Source: Stygiobacter sp043807765 (GTDB lineage Bacteria; Bacteroidota; Ignavibacteria; Ignavibacteriales; Melioribacteraceae). Taken from it: DNA of 64,000 bases. This document shows, in pieces, positions 33,262 to 42,308 of this stretch. The notes beneath the pieces were generated by a model. The model did no database searches, was not told the DNA's origin, and worked only from the letters and a program-made list of their open reading frames with translations. Positions within the stretch are counted from its first letter, which is position 1; each line of letters begins with the position of its first letter. The stretch is taken from contig JAZDFQ010000109.1 in the NCBI GenBank assembly GCA_043807765.1, positions 54,454 through 118,453 on the forward strand, given 5' to 3'. A program made the translations under genes and the position numbers.

Positions 33262-35211
33262 ATGGAAAATATGCCCTTCGATAAAGTAAGTAAATACTGC
33301 AACAGCCTTACAAAGTACAGCAGACTCTTAACAAGAGAAGTTTCAATAGGTGATCTTCCTCTAGGAGGAACAAATCCTATTCGTATTCAATCCATGACAA
33401 CGACTGATACCCTTGATACTATTGGAACCGTTGAACAATCTATCAGAATGATTGAAGCGGGATGCGAATATGTTCGAATTACTGCGCCAAGCTTGAAGGA
33501 AGCCGAAAACCTACGCAACATAAAAGATGAATTAAAACGCCGAGGCTACAACGCGCCACTTATTGCAGATATTCACTTTACTCCAAACGCGGCAGAGTTA
33601 GCCGCTCGGATTGTTGAAAAAGTTCGCGTTAATCCGGGCAATTATGTTGACAAGAAAAAATTTCTGATCATTGAATATACAGATGCGGAATATCAAGATG
33701 AGTTAGAGCGGATTCGCGAGCGGTTTACTCCGTTAGTGAAAATTTGCAAAGACTATGGAACAGCAATGCGGATTGGCACTAACCATGGTTCTCTTTCCGA
33801 TAGAATAATGAGCCGCTACGGAGATACACCGCTTGGGATGGTTGAATCAGCTTTGGAATTTCTCCGCATCTGCGAAGATGAAAATTACCATAGTATCGTT
33901 CTTTCCATGAAGGCAAGCAACACACAAGTAATGGTTCAAGCATACAGATTGTTGATTGCAAAGATGCATGAAGAAAACATGAATTATCCCCTTCATCTTG
34001 GTGTTACAGAAGCCGGTGATGGAGAAGATGGAAGAATTAAATCCGCAGTTGGAATTGGGACTTTGCTGGAAGATGGAATTGGTGATACGATAAGAGTTTC
34101 GCTAACAGAAGACCCGGAGTTCGAAGCACCCGTTGCAATTTCACTTGCGTCAAGATATACGGAAAGAGAAAACCACAAACCCATTCGTAATATTGAGGAA
34201 TCTGTTAAAGATGCATTTAATTATAACAGACGGGAAAGTTTTGAAGTTGCTGGAATCGGCGGAACTACCGTTCCAAAGGTTATTGTAGATTCTAGCTCAG
34301 ATGAAATACAAAATCACGTAGCACTGAAAGAAGTTGGCTATTCTTATGATGAAATTACAGATAAGTGGAATATAGCAGATACCGCATGCGATCTTCTCTT
34401 TCTCGGCGATAAAGATTTACCATTTGATGCGCCGACAAATTTAAAACTTATTTACAATTTCGGGAAATGGAATTCAATCGAGAACAAATTAAAAGGTTTT
34501 CCTTACTTCGAATCGTTAGACAAGTATGCCGCGTCTTCAGCAAGATCATTTGTTCTGAACTTTGTAGAATTAGAAATTGATTCAACTTTCAACTCCCAGC
34601 TTTCTACTTTCACAAATGATAAATCTTTGGTCTTTGTTGTAAACACAAAAAACTTACACGGAATGGCTGAGCAGCGGAGAATATTTTTAGAGCTAATCAA
34701 ACAGAACATCAAGAATCCGGTTATCATAAAACGTTCTTATTCAAACGAAGAAGAAGAAACAAGATTGTTTGCATCAACAGATTTTGGCGCGCTGCTAATT
34801 GATGGTTTTGGAGACGGCGTCTGGCTTGAATCAAATCTTTCCAAAAGTTTTATTAACAGAACACTCTTTGGAGTTTTGCAAGCGTGCCGAACAAGAATTT
34901 CCAAAACAGAATACATTTCATGCCCTTCTTGCGGAAGAACATTGTTCGATCTTGTTGAAGTAACCAATAAAATCCGTAAACGTACCGAGCATCTTAAGGG
35001 AGTTAAGGTAGCTATTATGGGATGCATTGTTAACGGACCGGGAGAAATGGCAGACGCAGATTACGGCTACGTTGGCTCCGGAATTGGCAAAATTACGCTT
35101 TATCGCGGGAAAGAAGTCGTAAAACGCAGCATCAACTCGGAAAACGCTCTTGAAAAGCTAATTGGAATAATTAAAGAGGATGGAAATTGGGTTGAAGAAC
35201 CTATAATCTAA
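33262..35211 (+). CDS. ispG: 4-hydroxy-3-methylbut-2-enyl diphosphate synthase (long form)
   Basis: The Fe-S enzyme of the MEP isoprenoid pathway that reduces MEcPP to HMBPP. The N-terminal TIM barrel shows GGTNPIRIQSMTTTDT and LIADIHFTPNAAE. A long insertion (about 265-545) separates it from the reductase domain with SCPSCGRTLFDLVEV and IMGCIVNGPGEMADADYGYVG, which bind the 4Fe-4S cluster. The insertion is the hallmark of the plant, Chlorobi and Bacteroidetes type; at 649 residues it is much longer than the E. coli enzyme (372). No other MEP gene is nearby. Start ATG 33262 is chosen; MPFDKVSKY four residues later is possible. Confidence 0.96.
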   Translation: MENMPFDKVSKYCNSLTKYSRLLTREVSIGDLPLGGTNPIRIQSMTTTDTLDTIGTVEQSIRMIEAGCEYVRITAPSLKEAENLRNIKDELKRRGYNAPLIADIHFTPNAAELAARIVEKVRVNPGNYVDKKKFLIIEYTDAEYQDELERIRERFTPLVKICKDYGTAMRIGTNHGSLSDRIMSRYGDTPLGMVESALEFLRICEDENYHSIVLSMKASNTQVMVQAYRLLIAKMHEENMNYPLHLGVTEAGDGEDGRIKSAVGIGTLLEDGIGDTIRVSLTEDPEFEAPVAISLASRYTERENHKPIRNIEESVKDAFNYNRRESFEVAGIGGTTVPKVIVDSSSDEIQNHVALKEVGYSYDEITDKWNIADTACDLLFLGDKDLPFDAPTNLKLIYNFGKWNSIENKLKGFPYFESLDKYAASSARSFVLNFVELEIDSTFNSQLSTFTNDKSLVFVVNTKNLHGMAEQRRIFLELIKQNIKNPVIIKRSYSNEEEETRLFASTDFGALLIDGFGDGVWLESNLSKSFINRTLFGVLQACRTRISKTEYISCPSCGRTLFDLVEVTNKIRKRTEHLKGVKVAIMGCIVNGPGEMADADYGYVGSGIGKITLYRGKEVVKRSINSENALEKLIGIIKEDGNWVEEPII

Positions 35212-35332
35212 TATCGGCTTCTCTTGATGTTAAGGGCTAATAATGATATATTTTGATCAAATATATGAGTAATTTTTCTAAAAAAATCGATATAAAGTTA
35301 AAGACCGCGCTTCGCAGAAGTTTGTGAGACGT

Positions 35333-35370
35333 AAATGCACTCCCAATTTTAACCGGAGTGCATTTTTTTT
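35333..35370 (+). terminator. Hairpin with T-tract directly before the nif3-like start codon
   Basis: AAATGCACTCC (35333-35343) pairs with GGAGTGCATTT (35355-35365) around an 11-base loop and is followed by T residues to 35370. It can end ispG transcription. It also contains the only GGAG upstream of the next gene, whose ATG is at 35374. Confidence 0.8.
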
Positions 35371-35373
35371 ATT

Positions 35374-36492
35374 ATGACAACAGGTGATCTAATTAAATAT
35401 CTGGAATATTGGGCACCGCCGGGCGCCGCTTGGGACCGAGATAATGTCGGACTTCAGGTTGGCTCGAAGGCGGTAAAGCTAAAAAATATACTGTTAAGCC
35501 TCGAGCTTAATAATGAAGTCCTAAAAGAAGCTGTTCATAAAAATTGCAATTTGATTTTCACTCATCACCCATTCATTTTTAATCCGCTTAAAAGATTAGA
35601 TACAGAAAAAGACTTACAAGCACAACTCATCGAAAAACTTATCAAGAATAACATCACACTTTATTCGGCCCATACAAATTTAGATATCACAAAAGAAGGC
35701 GTTTCTTATCAGCTCGCTCACGCATTAAAGCTGAAAGGAATTAAATTTTTGGAGAACGCCGAATCGAATCAGTTTAAAATTGCGGTTTTTGTTCCGGTTG
35801 AAAAAGCAGATGAAATTGCAGAAGCAATGTTTGCCGCGGGAGCCGGAAAAATAGGTGAATACGAGAGCTGCAGTTTTAGAATGAGCGGCGAAGGTACTTT
35901 CCGCGGAACAGCTAAATCAAATCCAGTAATGGGAAAGAAAGAAAAATTTGAGACTGTAAGCGAGACGAGAATTGAAACCATAGTTGATTCGTGGAATTTG
36001 AATAAAGTTCTTAACGCTATGTTAAAAGTTCATCCTTATGAAGAACCGGCTTACGATGTTATTCCTTTGAAAAACAAAAATGTGAATTATGGTGCCGGTG
36101 CTATCGGTGAACTTGATTCCGAAATGAATGGGAAAAATTTTCTTTTGCATGTTGGCAAATGTTTGAAAATCAAGAACTTCAAATACAGCGACGGCAGAAA
36201 CAAAAAAATTAAAAAAGTAGCTGTGTGCGGCGGAGCCGGTGCGGATTTGTTAAGCAAAGCGATTACCCGGGGCGCCGATGCGTTTATAACAGCAGATGTA
36301 AAATATCATCAATACCACGATGCCTTAGGAAAAATTTTATTTATAGATGCCGGTCATTACGAGACAGAAATATTTTCTCTTAATGCGGTAGAGAAAAAGA
36401 TTCAAACATTTTTAGAAGATGAGCTTGAAGACAAAGTAAAAGTTTTCAAGTATTCGGGTTCTACAAACCCGGTTAAGTTTTATAAACAATAA
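35374..36492 (+). CDS. Nif3-like dinuclear metal-centre protein
   Basis: The 372 residues match the Nif3/YbgI (GTP cyclohydrolase 1 type 2-like) family: APPGAAWDRDNVGLQVG, CNLIFTHHPFIFNPLKR, LYSAHTNLDITKEGV and, at the end, GADAFITADVKYHQYHDA and DAGHYETE. These histidines and acidic residues hold two metals inside a toroidal hexamer. The inserted domain (about 125-235, with VFVPVEKADEIAEAM and HPYEEPAYDVIPL) is the PII-like domain found in longer members. Its molecular role is not settled. A coiled-coil zinc ribbon gene follows after 10 bases, as in many genomes. Confidence 0.92.
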   Translation: MTTGDLIKYLEYWAPPGAAWDRDNVGLQVGSKAVKLKNILLSLELNNEVLKEAVHKNCNLIFTHHPFIFNPLKRLDTEKDLQAQLIEKLIKNNITLYSAHTNLDITKEGVSYQLAHALKLKGIKFLENAESNQFKIAVFVPVEKADEIAEAMFAAGAGKIGEYESCSFRMSGEGTFRGTAKSNPVMGKKEKFETVSETRIETIVDSWNLNKVLNAMLKVHPYEEPAYDVIPLKNKNVNYGAGAIGELDSEMNGKNFLLHVGKCLKIKNFKYSDGRNKKIKKVAVCGGAGADLLSKAITRGADAFITADVKYHQYHDALGKILFIDAGHYETEIFSLNAVEKKIQTFLEDELEDKVKVFKYSGSTNPVKFYKQ

Positions 36493-36502
36493 GGAGTCTA
36501 AA

Positions 36503-37240
36503 TTGATCGAACGACTTTCCACACTATTTGAGCTGCAGTTAATTGATAACCAGCTTGACGAATTGGAGGAATTGCGGGGAGATCTTCCGGCTGCGGTTAA
36601 TGAGTTAAAATCTCAGATACAATCGCTGGAAGAACAAGTTGAAGCAAAGGAAGAAGAGAAGAATGGTTCACTTGAAAAGCGCAAACAAAATGATGATGAT
36701 GTTGAGCGTTTATCTGCAAATCTAAAAAAATTCAAAGCTCAGCTTTATCAAGTGAGAAACAACAAAGAGTATGATGCCCTTACAAAAGAGATTGATCATG
36801 CAGAAGAACAAACCGGCAAGCTAGAAGCAGAAACAAAAGCTCTTGAAGAACTAGTCGAGAAATTAAAGATTGAGATAAAAGAAGTTCAGCCACAGCTGGA
36901 AAAATTGACAGAAGACTTAAAAGAAAAAGAAGCTGAGCTGAAACAGATTATAAAAGCTAACGAGCGTGAAGAAGTAAGATTAAAAGACAAACGAGACAAG
37001 ATTGCTCACAAGGTTAAGAAACCGGATTACAATACTTACATGAGAGTCCGTAAAGCTCTCGGCGGAAGAGCAATAGCTTTTATTAACCGTTCTGCTTGTT
37101 CCGGCTGCCACAACGTTGTGCCGCCACAAAGACAATTAGAAATAAAATCCAACAAAAGAATTTATTCTTGTGAGTCTTGCGGTAGAATGCTGATTAGTCA
37201 GGATATAGCAGAAGAAGTCGAAAAGAAAATACAGTTGTAA
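36503..37240 (+). CDS. Coiled-coil C4 zinc ribbon protein
   Basis: The 245 residues begin with a long coiled coil (about 1-160; heptads such as LESQIQSLEEQVEAKEEE-like text, KFKAQLYQVRNNKEYDAL). They end in a C4 zinc ribbon: SACSGCHNVVPPQR and YSCESCGRML. This is the DUF164/zf-RING_7 family, regularly paired with Nif3-like genes and proposed to interact with nucleic acid or RNA machinery. Start TTG 36503 is preceded by AAGGAG. A strong terminator follows at 37248. Confidence 0.9.
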   Translation: MIERLSTLFELQLIDNQLDELEELRGDLPAAVNELKSQIQSLEEQVEAKEEEKNGSLEKRKQNDDDVERLSANLKKFKAQLYQVRNNKEYDALTKEIDHAEEQTGKLEAETKALEELVEKLKIEIKEVQPQLEKLTEDLKEKEAELKQIIKANEREEVRLKDKRDKIAHKVKKPDYNTYMRVRKALGGRAIAFINRSACSGCHNVVPPQRQLEIKSNKRIYSCESCGRMLISQDIAEEVEKKIQL

Positions 37241-37247
37241 AATTTGT

Positions 37248-37273
37248 AATCCCGCTTCGGCGGGATTTTTTTT
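37248..37273 (+). terminator. Terminator after the nif3/zinc-ribbon pair
   Basis: ATCCCGC-TTCG-GCGGGAT stem with an ultrastable TTCG loop, followed by seven or more T. Confidence 0.92.
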
Positions 37274-37405
37274 GCACTTGTTATTCTATTTCGCTCTCTA
37301 TAGTTTTCAACCGCTTAAATAATGGGTGAACCTTAAATGGGGTCTATTGAATTAGGTATAATGTTTCTTAAAATAAATCAAAGCCAATTCTAAAAGTTAA
37401 ACGGG

Positions 37406-38026
37406 ATGAAAATGAAAAAGCTAATTTCACTCTTGTTAATTCTTGCCGCAAATAGTGTTGTCTTCTCTCAGTTTATCAACTCGGTTCATATTAAAGGAGG
37501 AATGATTTTCCCTTCTGCATCTCAAAACGGGTTATTGACTGCATTTGAAGCATCACATAATATTGACAGCAGCTGGAGTTTATATGCTTCAGCCGGTTAT
37601 ACTTACTTCAATAAGAATACTGTTTATACAGATAATCATTTGGACAGCCCCACCAGTTATTCGGAAGATTCCCATAAGCTTTACAAATTAACTCTGGGCG
37701 GCAAACTTATGCTTAACAGAATAAAATCCTTCAGAGTGTTCGCGGATTTTGAGCTTGGGTATAACCGCCTTATCTATAACGAATATGAAATGATATTAAT
37801 TAAGGATGATGTAAGCCGCAAAGTCTTATTATTTCGCCCTGATGTTACTTCCCGAAAAGAAACATCAGAGAGTTTGCTTGGACTTGGTTTTGGTCTAGGC
37901 TTTATACAGCAGCTTAGTTCGAACTATGGCTTTTCAGTTGAGTACAAGCGCCTAATCCAAACCAAGAAGATGGAATACTTTAGACACTACTACACGTTGA
38001 GTGTGGGATTGGTTTATAATTTGTAA
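37406..38026 (+). CDS. Small outer-membrane beta-barrel protein, unknown function
   Basis: The signal peptide MKMKKLISLLLILAANSVVFS precedes about 185 residues with alternating pattern in strands such as WSLYASAGYTYFN, KLTLGGKLML, FRVFADFELGYNR and YTLSVGLVYNL. An end in aromatic-hydrophobic residues suits insertion by the BAM machine. The size fits an eight-stranded OmpA/OmpX-like barrel. It stands between the zinc-ribbon terminator and a convergent gene, so it has its own promoter. No specific family is recognised. Confidence 0.65.
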   Translation: MKMKKLISLLLILAANSVVFSQFINSVHIKGGMIFPSASQNGLLTAFEASHNIDSSWSLYASAGYTYFNKNTVYTDNHLDSPTSYSEDSHKLYKLTLGGKLMLNRIKSFRVFADFELGYNRLIYNEYEMILIKDDVSRKVLLFRPDVTSRKETSESLLGLGFGLGFIQQLSSNYGFSVEYKRLIQTKKMEYFRHYYTLSVGLVYNL

Positions 38027-38054
38027 GAACAGCTATTGAACTCATTCACCATGA

Positions 38055-38933
38055 CTACTCAATTGAGAACGCTTTCTTAATGTTGTTTTCAAAGTTATCA
38101 TCCCACTTCTCTTTTATCTTTCCATTTTGCAGCCAATATATTCTTGGCGGTGATTGACCAATCAGATTGAAGAATTCCCTAGCTTGAATCATTCTGTAAG
38201 GAAAATCTGAATGGGTTAGCGTTTTGAATGAATCGACAGAAACAGTCCCTTCGGTGAAAAACAAAATATACATTTCCGGAAAGTTGCGATTAGATCTAAG
38301 TTCGGCTAAACTTTTAGTTGCAGCTTGACAGTGATCGCATTCGGTGTTAAAGACAGCAAGCAATTTATTGCCGGATGATAAATCCACCCGGCCAGCACCT
38401 ATAAATGTTGTGTAAGAACCGAACTTAAAATCTTTTGCAGAATTAGTTGGACTAACCGCAAAAACAAATCCTATTGCGACAACTATAACCGCCGCCGGAA
38501 TCCAAATGATTTTCTTTTCCGCTTTAAGCAATACAAACAAAACAACAACCGGAATCATTAGAATAATATTTTTTACAATTGATTCTACCGGAGAGAGTTT
38601 TAGCATCTCGCCAAAGCAGCCGCAGTTATCTTTATCGCCAAGCACAAAGCCGGTGTAAGTTAGATAAGTAGTAAATCCGACTAAGAACAAGAAGGACGCC
38701 GGAACAACGATTCGCTTCAGAAAATTCGGCTGAAGATAAAGTAAACCGAGAGCAAACTCTAGCCCAATAAGCAAACGTACATGTATTGCAACAGCCTCAC
38801 GAGTTGCACTAAAGCCTTGCTCAACTAGTATTATTTCAATCAAGCCGGGCGCAACTAATTTTGAGTATGCTGAAAAACAAAACACCAGCGCCAGAAATAT
38901 GCGCAAGCTCCATGCAATTTTAATTTTGTTCAT
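38055..38933 (-). CDS. MauE/DoxX-type membrane protein fused to a thioredoxin-like domain
   Basis: Residues 1 to about 155 contain five hydrophobic segments, starting LRIFLALVFCFSAYSKL and including a conserved NCGCFG loop (about 103-108), as in MauE/DoxX-like quinone-linked redox proteins. After an anchor the last 120 residues resemble a thioredoxin fold with KLLAVFNTECDHCQAATKSL (CxxC) and PRIYWLQNGKIKEKW. Together they suggest a disulfide relay across the membrane. Its start codon shares one base with the pabC stop (TAATG), so it is read in the pabB-pabC transcript although its function is unrelated. Confidence 0.82.
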   Translation of the reverse strand: MNKIKIAWSLRIFLALVFCFSAYSKLVAPGLIEIILVEQGFSATREAVAIHVRLLIGLEFALGLLYLQPNFLKRIVVPASFLFLVGFTTYLTYTGFVLGDKDNCGCFGEMLKLSPVESIVKNIILMIPVVVLFVLLKAEKKIIWIPAAVIVVAIGFVFAVSPTNSAKDFKFGSYTTFIGAGRVDLSSGNKLLAVFNTECDHCQAATKSLAELRSNRNFPEMYILFFTEGTVSVDSFKTLTHSDFPYRMIQAREFFNLIGQSPPRIYWLQNGKIKEKWDDNFENNIKKAFSIE

Positions 38934-39538
38934 TATGTATCTAGTCCCTTAATGTTTGCAACCGGAATTCCGAGCTGCTTTTCCAAATCCTTCATCGAAT
39001 TTATGATAAATACTTTTTCATACCCGGCAATATCTGCAACTGTGATTTTTGCTTGCTCAATAATATTTTCATCCAAAAGTTTCTGCCGCTTTGTACCGTT
39101 AAGCAAATATGTATCGGGAGTAAAGAATTTTGAACCTTTGCTTAGGACAATATTCGAATAACTGGTGTCGGTTACAAATCCGTTTTTAATTATAAGTACA
39201 TCATCGGCAGTACATTTGCACAAAAGTTTTTGAAGTTTACTTCTATCCTCATATTTGTAAGAGTAATCCATCTCATCTGCATGAACAATTTGCAGAGATT
39301 TTAAATTGCGCTGTTCGTAAGGGTGAAATTCAACTGCAAGAATATTTTCAGAGTAAATCACTCTGCACTTGAAAACAGAATCGCTTAGTCCGGCGGGTAA
39401 TTTCAGCTCAGTCGCCAGATTAATCTCATCATCAAGTCCGAACAGTTCTTTGCGTGTTTTATTCATCCGTTGTTGATGAGACGCCAGATTATGAAACTCT
39501 TTCTTGGCGAATTTTATACTTTCAATTAAACGGTACAT
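38933..39538 (-). CDS. pabC: Aminodeoxychorismate lyase-like class IV aminotransferase
   Basis: Probably converts 4-amino-4-deoxychorismate to p-aminobenzoate for folate synthesis. The fold-type IV motifs are MDYSYKYEDRSKL with the PLP lysine, DDVLIIKNGFVTDTSYSNI and FTPDTYLLNGTKRQKLL. At 201 residues it is shorter than E. coli PabC (269), which is common when the N-terminal part is reduced. Its ATG lies 17 bases inside the 3' end of pabB, so translation is coupled. The functional call rests partly on this neighbourhood. Confidence 0.85.
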   Translation of the reverse strand: MYRLIESIKFAKKEFHNLASHQQRMNKTRKELFGLDDEINLATELKLPAGLSDSVFKCRVIYSENILAVEFHPYEQRNLKSLQIVHADEMDYSYKYEDRSKLQKLLCKCTADDVLIIKNGFVTDTSYSNIVLSKGSKFFTPDTYLLNGTKRQKLLDENIIEQAKITVADIAGYEKVFIINSMKDLEKQLGIPVANIKGLDT

Positions 39539-40487
39539 AAACTTTGTCTATTAGTTCTTGGTATTCGGAATTAACATCGCTCATAAATGTAATGCCGCCG
39601 CCGCTTCTGTATATTAATTTGTTATTTGCCTTCTCAATAAAGCGAATCATAACCGCGCTGTCAAGATTTCTTCCATCGAAATATCCGAATACGCCGGTAT
39701 AATAACCTCTTCTAGTTTGTTCTGCGTGCTGGATAATCTCAATCGTTTTCTTTTTGGGCGCGCCGGAAATTGAACCAGCCGGAAGCATTGAAAATATAAT
39801 GTCGCCGATTCGCTTATTGTAATTTTGTTCGAGCCGTCCAACAATCTTTGAACTCACTTGCAGAAGGCTTTTACTATTCGTTTCTAATTTTTCTACATAG
39901 CGAAATTTTTCTACATGAACATCCCGGGCAACTATACTTAAATCGTTTCTGATTAGATCAACAATAGTAATGTGTTCGGCCATTTCTTTTTCATCGTTCA
40001 GAATTATTTCTTCGGCCGCTGGAATTGAAGCGTCAATTGTTCCCTTCATTGGATAGGAAGAAATTATTCCATCTTCAATCTTCACAAAACATTCCGGAGA
40101 AAAAACCACAAATCGATTTGCAAACAACAACTTGTACCGCGCGCGGCTATGAGTATAGATTTCGTCCAAAGTTAAGTTAGTTTCTATTTCTGTTGGAAAG
40201 GTAAGATTAGTTAAGTAACTATTACCCAAGCCAATTTGAGTAACTACATAATTGAAAGCATCGGAATATTTTTGAAAATTAATCGGATGTTTTTCGAAGA
40301 GAATTTGTTTTTTGAAAAGAGGAATATTCTTGTCATCAATTTTGAATTTGATTCCAAACGAATCGAGTTCATCAGTTTTCAATACCAGCGGAGATTCCAT
40401 TTCGAAATCAACGATAAACAAAAAAGGCGTTCCATCGCCTCCAAGTTTATTCATTTTATCGATTGTATTATCGGCTTGCAAATTCAT
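39522..40487 (-). CDS. pabB: Aminodeoxychorismate synthase component I
   Basis: Adds amino nitrogen to chorismate, giving aminodeoxychorismate. ATG 40487 is preferred; the frame extends to 40532 but that region overlaps the GNAT gene end. The chorismate-binding core is complete: SPECFVKIEDGIISSYPMKGTI, NEKEMAEH-like DEKEMAEHITIVDLIRNDL, AGSISGAPKKKTIEII, RRGYYTGVFGYF and SGGGITFMSD. The N-terminal domain of longer PabB/TrpE proteins is missing (322 residues). A glutaminase partner (PabA) is not in this window. The order pabB-pabC makes PABA synthesis more likely than anthranilate synthesis. Confidence 0.92.
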   Translation of the reverse strand: MNLQADNTIDKMNKLGGDGTPFLFIVDFEMESPLVLKTDELDSFGIKFKIDDKNIPLFKKQILFEKHPINFQKYSDAFNYVVTQIGLGNSYLTNLTFPTEIETNLTLDEIYTHSRARYKLLFANRFVVFSPECFVKIEDGIISSYPMKGTIDASIPAAEEIILNDEKEMAEHITIVDLIRNDLSIVARDVHVEKFRYVEKLETNSKSLLQVSSKIVGRLEQNYNKRIGDIIFSMLPAGSISGAPKKKTIEIIQHAEQTRRGYYTGVFGYFDGRNLDSAVMIRFIEKANNKLIYRSGGGITFMSDVNSEYQELIDKVYVPFN

Positions 40488-40495
40488 TGGATCGC

Positions 40496-40903
40496 TTATT
40501 TCAACTCGTCGATAGAATCTAACATAAAGCAATGAGGATGGGATTTCATTCCGATGCGGGGATAATAATCAACTGCTGCCGGTGCTGACAGCAAGATTAA
40601 CTTAGCCGGGTCGCCGGCAAGTTTTGTCTGCCGAATTAATTCTTTTCCAATTCCCATTTTTTGATATTGCTTTCTGACAGCCAAATCGGAAAGATAAGTA
40701 CAGTAAGCAAAATCCGAGACTGAACGGGAAACTCCAATCAGCTTTTCTCTATCTCTTGCAGTTACTATTAGATTGGCATTATCAATCATCTTTTGAATTC
40801 TAGGAATATCAGCAACCGGTCTTCGTTCTCCCAAAGAAGAATCGTTTAATACATCAACAAATTCCTCAACAGAAAGATTGGTTTCAATTTTGTACTCGAT
40901 CAA
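40496..40903 (-). CDS. GNAT family N-acetyltransferase
   Basis: The 135 residues contain the acetyl-CoA motif CTYLSDLAVRKQYQKMGIGKELIRQ (motif A, about 68-92), a following LLSAPAAVDYYPRIGMKSHP (motif B) and short flanking strands. This is the small, single-domain GNAT form close to YhhN/ElaA-like proteins often called 'acetyltransferase YpeA-like'; the substrate is not known. It sits between radA and pabB on the same strand with 8 to 21 base gaps, so it is part of a radA-GNAT-pabB-pabC transcript. Confidence 0.9.
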   Translation of the reverse strand: MIEYKIETNLSVEEFVDVLNDSSLGERRPVADIPRIQKMIDNANLIVTARDREKLIGVSRSVSDFAYCTYLSDLAVRKQYQKMGIGKELIRQTKLAGDPAKLILLSAPAAVDYYPRIGMKSHPHCFMLDSIDELK

Positions 40904-40924
40904 ACTATTATCCTTTTCAAGATT

Positions 40925-42274
40925 TTATACTAAAACTTTTTGAAGGGCGTTGTAAAGATTATCTACGCTGATAATTTCGATTGCGCTTTTAGATTTTATA
41001 ATCTTAAGATTATTTGCGGGTACAACTATTTTTTTGAATCCAAGTTTTGCCGCTTCTTGAATTCTCTTTTCAATATGATTAACGCTGCGTACTTCTCCGC
41101 CAAGTCCAACTTCTCCAATCACAACGGTATCGTTGCGCGCAAACTTATCAGAAAAGTTTGAAGCGATAGCGCAGCAAATAGCTAGGTCAACTGCCGGTTC
41201 ATCAATCCGGATTCCGCCGGCAATATTCAAGAAAACATTTTGAATAGAAAGACGAAGATTAGCGCGCTTCTCAAGTACAGCAAGCAAAATCGAAAGACGG
41301 CGGTAATCAAATCCGGTTGCAACACGCTGAGGATTACCAAACGATGAAGGAGTAACAAGCGCTTGAACCTCGAGCAAAATTGGGCGCGTTCCTTCGATGC
41401 TTGCTGTAACTACCGAGCCGGTTGTTTGCTTATCGCGCTCACTTAAAAATATTTCACTTGGATTTAGAACCTCGTGCAAGCCGTCATCGTGCATTTCAAA
41501 AATGCCAATCTCGTTGGTGCTGCCAAATCTATTTTTCTGCGCACGCAAAACCCTGTAAGAATAACTCCGTTCACCTTCAAACTGAAGAACAGTATCAACA
41601 ACGTGCTCTAGAATTTTTGGTCCTGCTATCATTCCCTCTTTTGTAACGTGACCGACAATGATAATCGCACAATGAGATTTCTTTGCAAGCTGCATTAACT
41701 CAACCGTGCACTCGCGGATTTGTGTTACCGTTCCGGGGGCGTTATCAAAATCCGACTTATATGTTGTTTGGATAGAATCAACAATTACAACTTTGGGTGC
41801 TAACTTTTTTATTCCGCCAAGAATAACATCCAAATCGGTTTCGGTCATTATTGAAATTTTATCGCCGGTAACCTTTAAGCGTTTTGCGCGTAAGCTAATT
41901 TGATTTGCCGATTCTTCGCCGGTCACATAAAGAACATCGCCATCAATCTTACTAGCCGCTTGCATTACCAAAGTAGATTTACCAATTCCCGGATCGCCTC
42001 CAATTAACACAACTGAGCCTGGCATTAATCCGCCGCCAAGTACGCGGTCAAATTCCGCAATGTTTGTTTTAACGCGTTCTTCAGATTCAACAACGTGATC
42101 GCTCAACTTAGAAATTTGCTCATCTCTGGCGTGGCTCTTCTTGCCGGTTTTCTTTTCTTCAATCAATTCTTCCGTAAACGTGTTCCAGCTTTCGCATGAT
42201 GGGCAACGCCCAATCCATTTAAGCGATTCGTACCCACAGCTTGAGCAAACATATTTGATTCTGTTTCGTGCCAA
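40925..42274 (-). CDS. radA: DNA repair protein RadA
   Basis: A RecA-like ATPase that processes branched recombination intermediates and drives branch migration. The N-terminal C4 zinc finger is YVCSSCGYESLKWIGRCPSCESW. Walker A is GGDPGIGKSTLV (about 92-103), and the RadA signature KNRFGSTNEIGIF lies near residue 250. The C-terminal LonC-like domain (about 275-449) is present (ASIEGTRPILLEVQALV, then VVIGEVGLGGEVRSV). The 449 residues are complete. The ABC ATPase gene is 34 bases upstream on the same strand. Confidence 0.97.
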   Translation of the reverse strand: MARNRIKYVCSSCGYESLKWIGRCPSCESWNTFTEELIEEKKTGKKSHARDEQISKLSDHVVESEERVKTNIAEFDRVLGGGLMPGSVVLIGGDPGIGKSTLVMQAASKIDGDVLYVTGEESANQISLRAKRLKVTGDKISIMTETDLDVILGGIKKLAPKVVIVDSIQTTYKSDFDNAPGTVTQIRECTVELMQLAKKSHCAIIIVGHVTKEGMIAGPKILEHVVDTVLQFEGERSYSYRVLRAQKNRFGSTNEIGIFEMHDDGLHEVLNPSEIFLSERDKQTTGSVVTASIEGTRPILLEVQALVTPSSFGNPQRVATGFDYRRLSILLAVLEKRANLRLSIQNVFLNIAGGIRIDEPAVDLAICCAIASNFSDKFARNDTVVIGEVGLGGEVRSVNHIEKRIQEAAKLGFKKIVVPANNLKIIKSKSAIEIISVDNLYNALQKVLV

Positions 42275-42308
42275 AATAATCCTTCTATAATTTCCGCCAT
42301 TGGCGGTA

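Noticed and set aside
35247..35268. AT-rich palindrome centred on TTGATCAA upstream of the nif3-like gene
   Set aside because: It could be an operator, but it is AT-rich, imperfect by one base and without a matching regulator.
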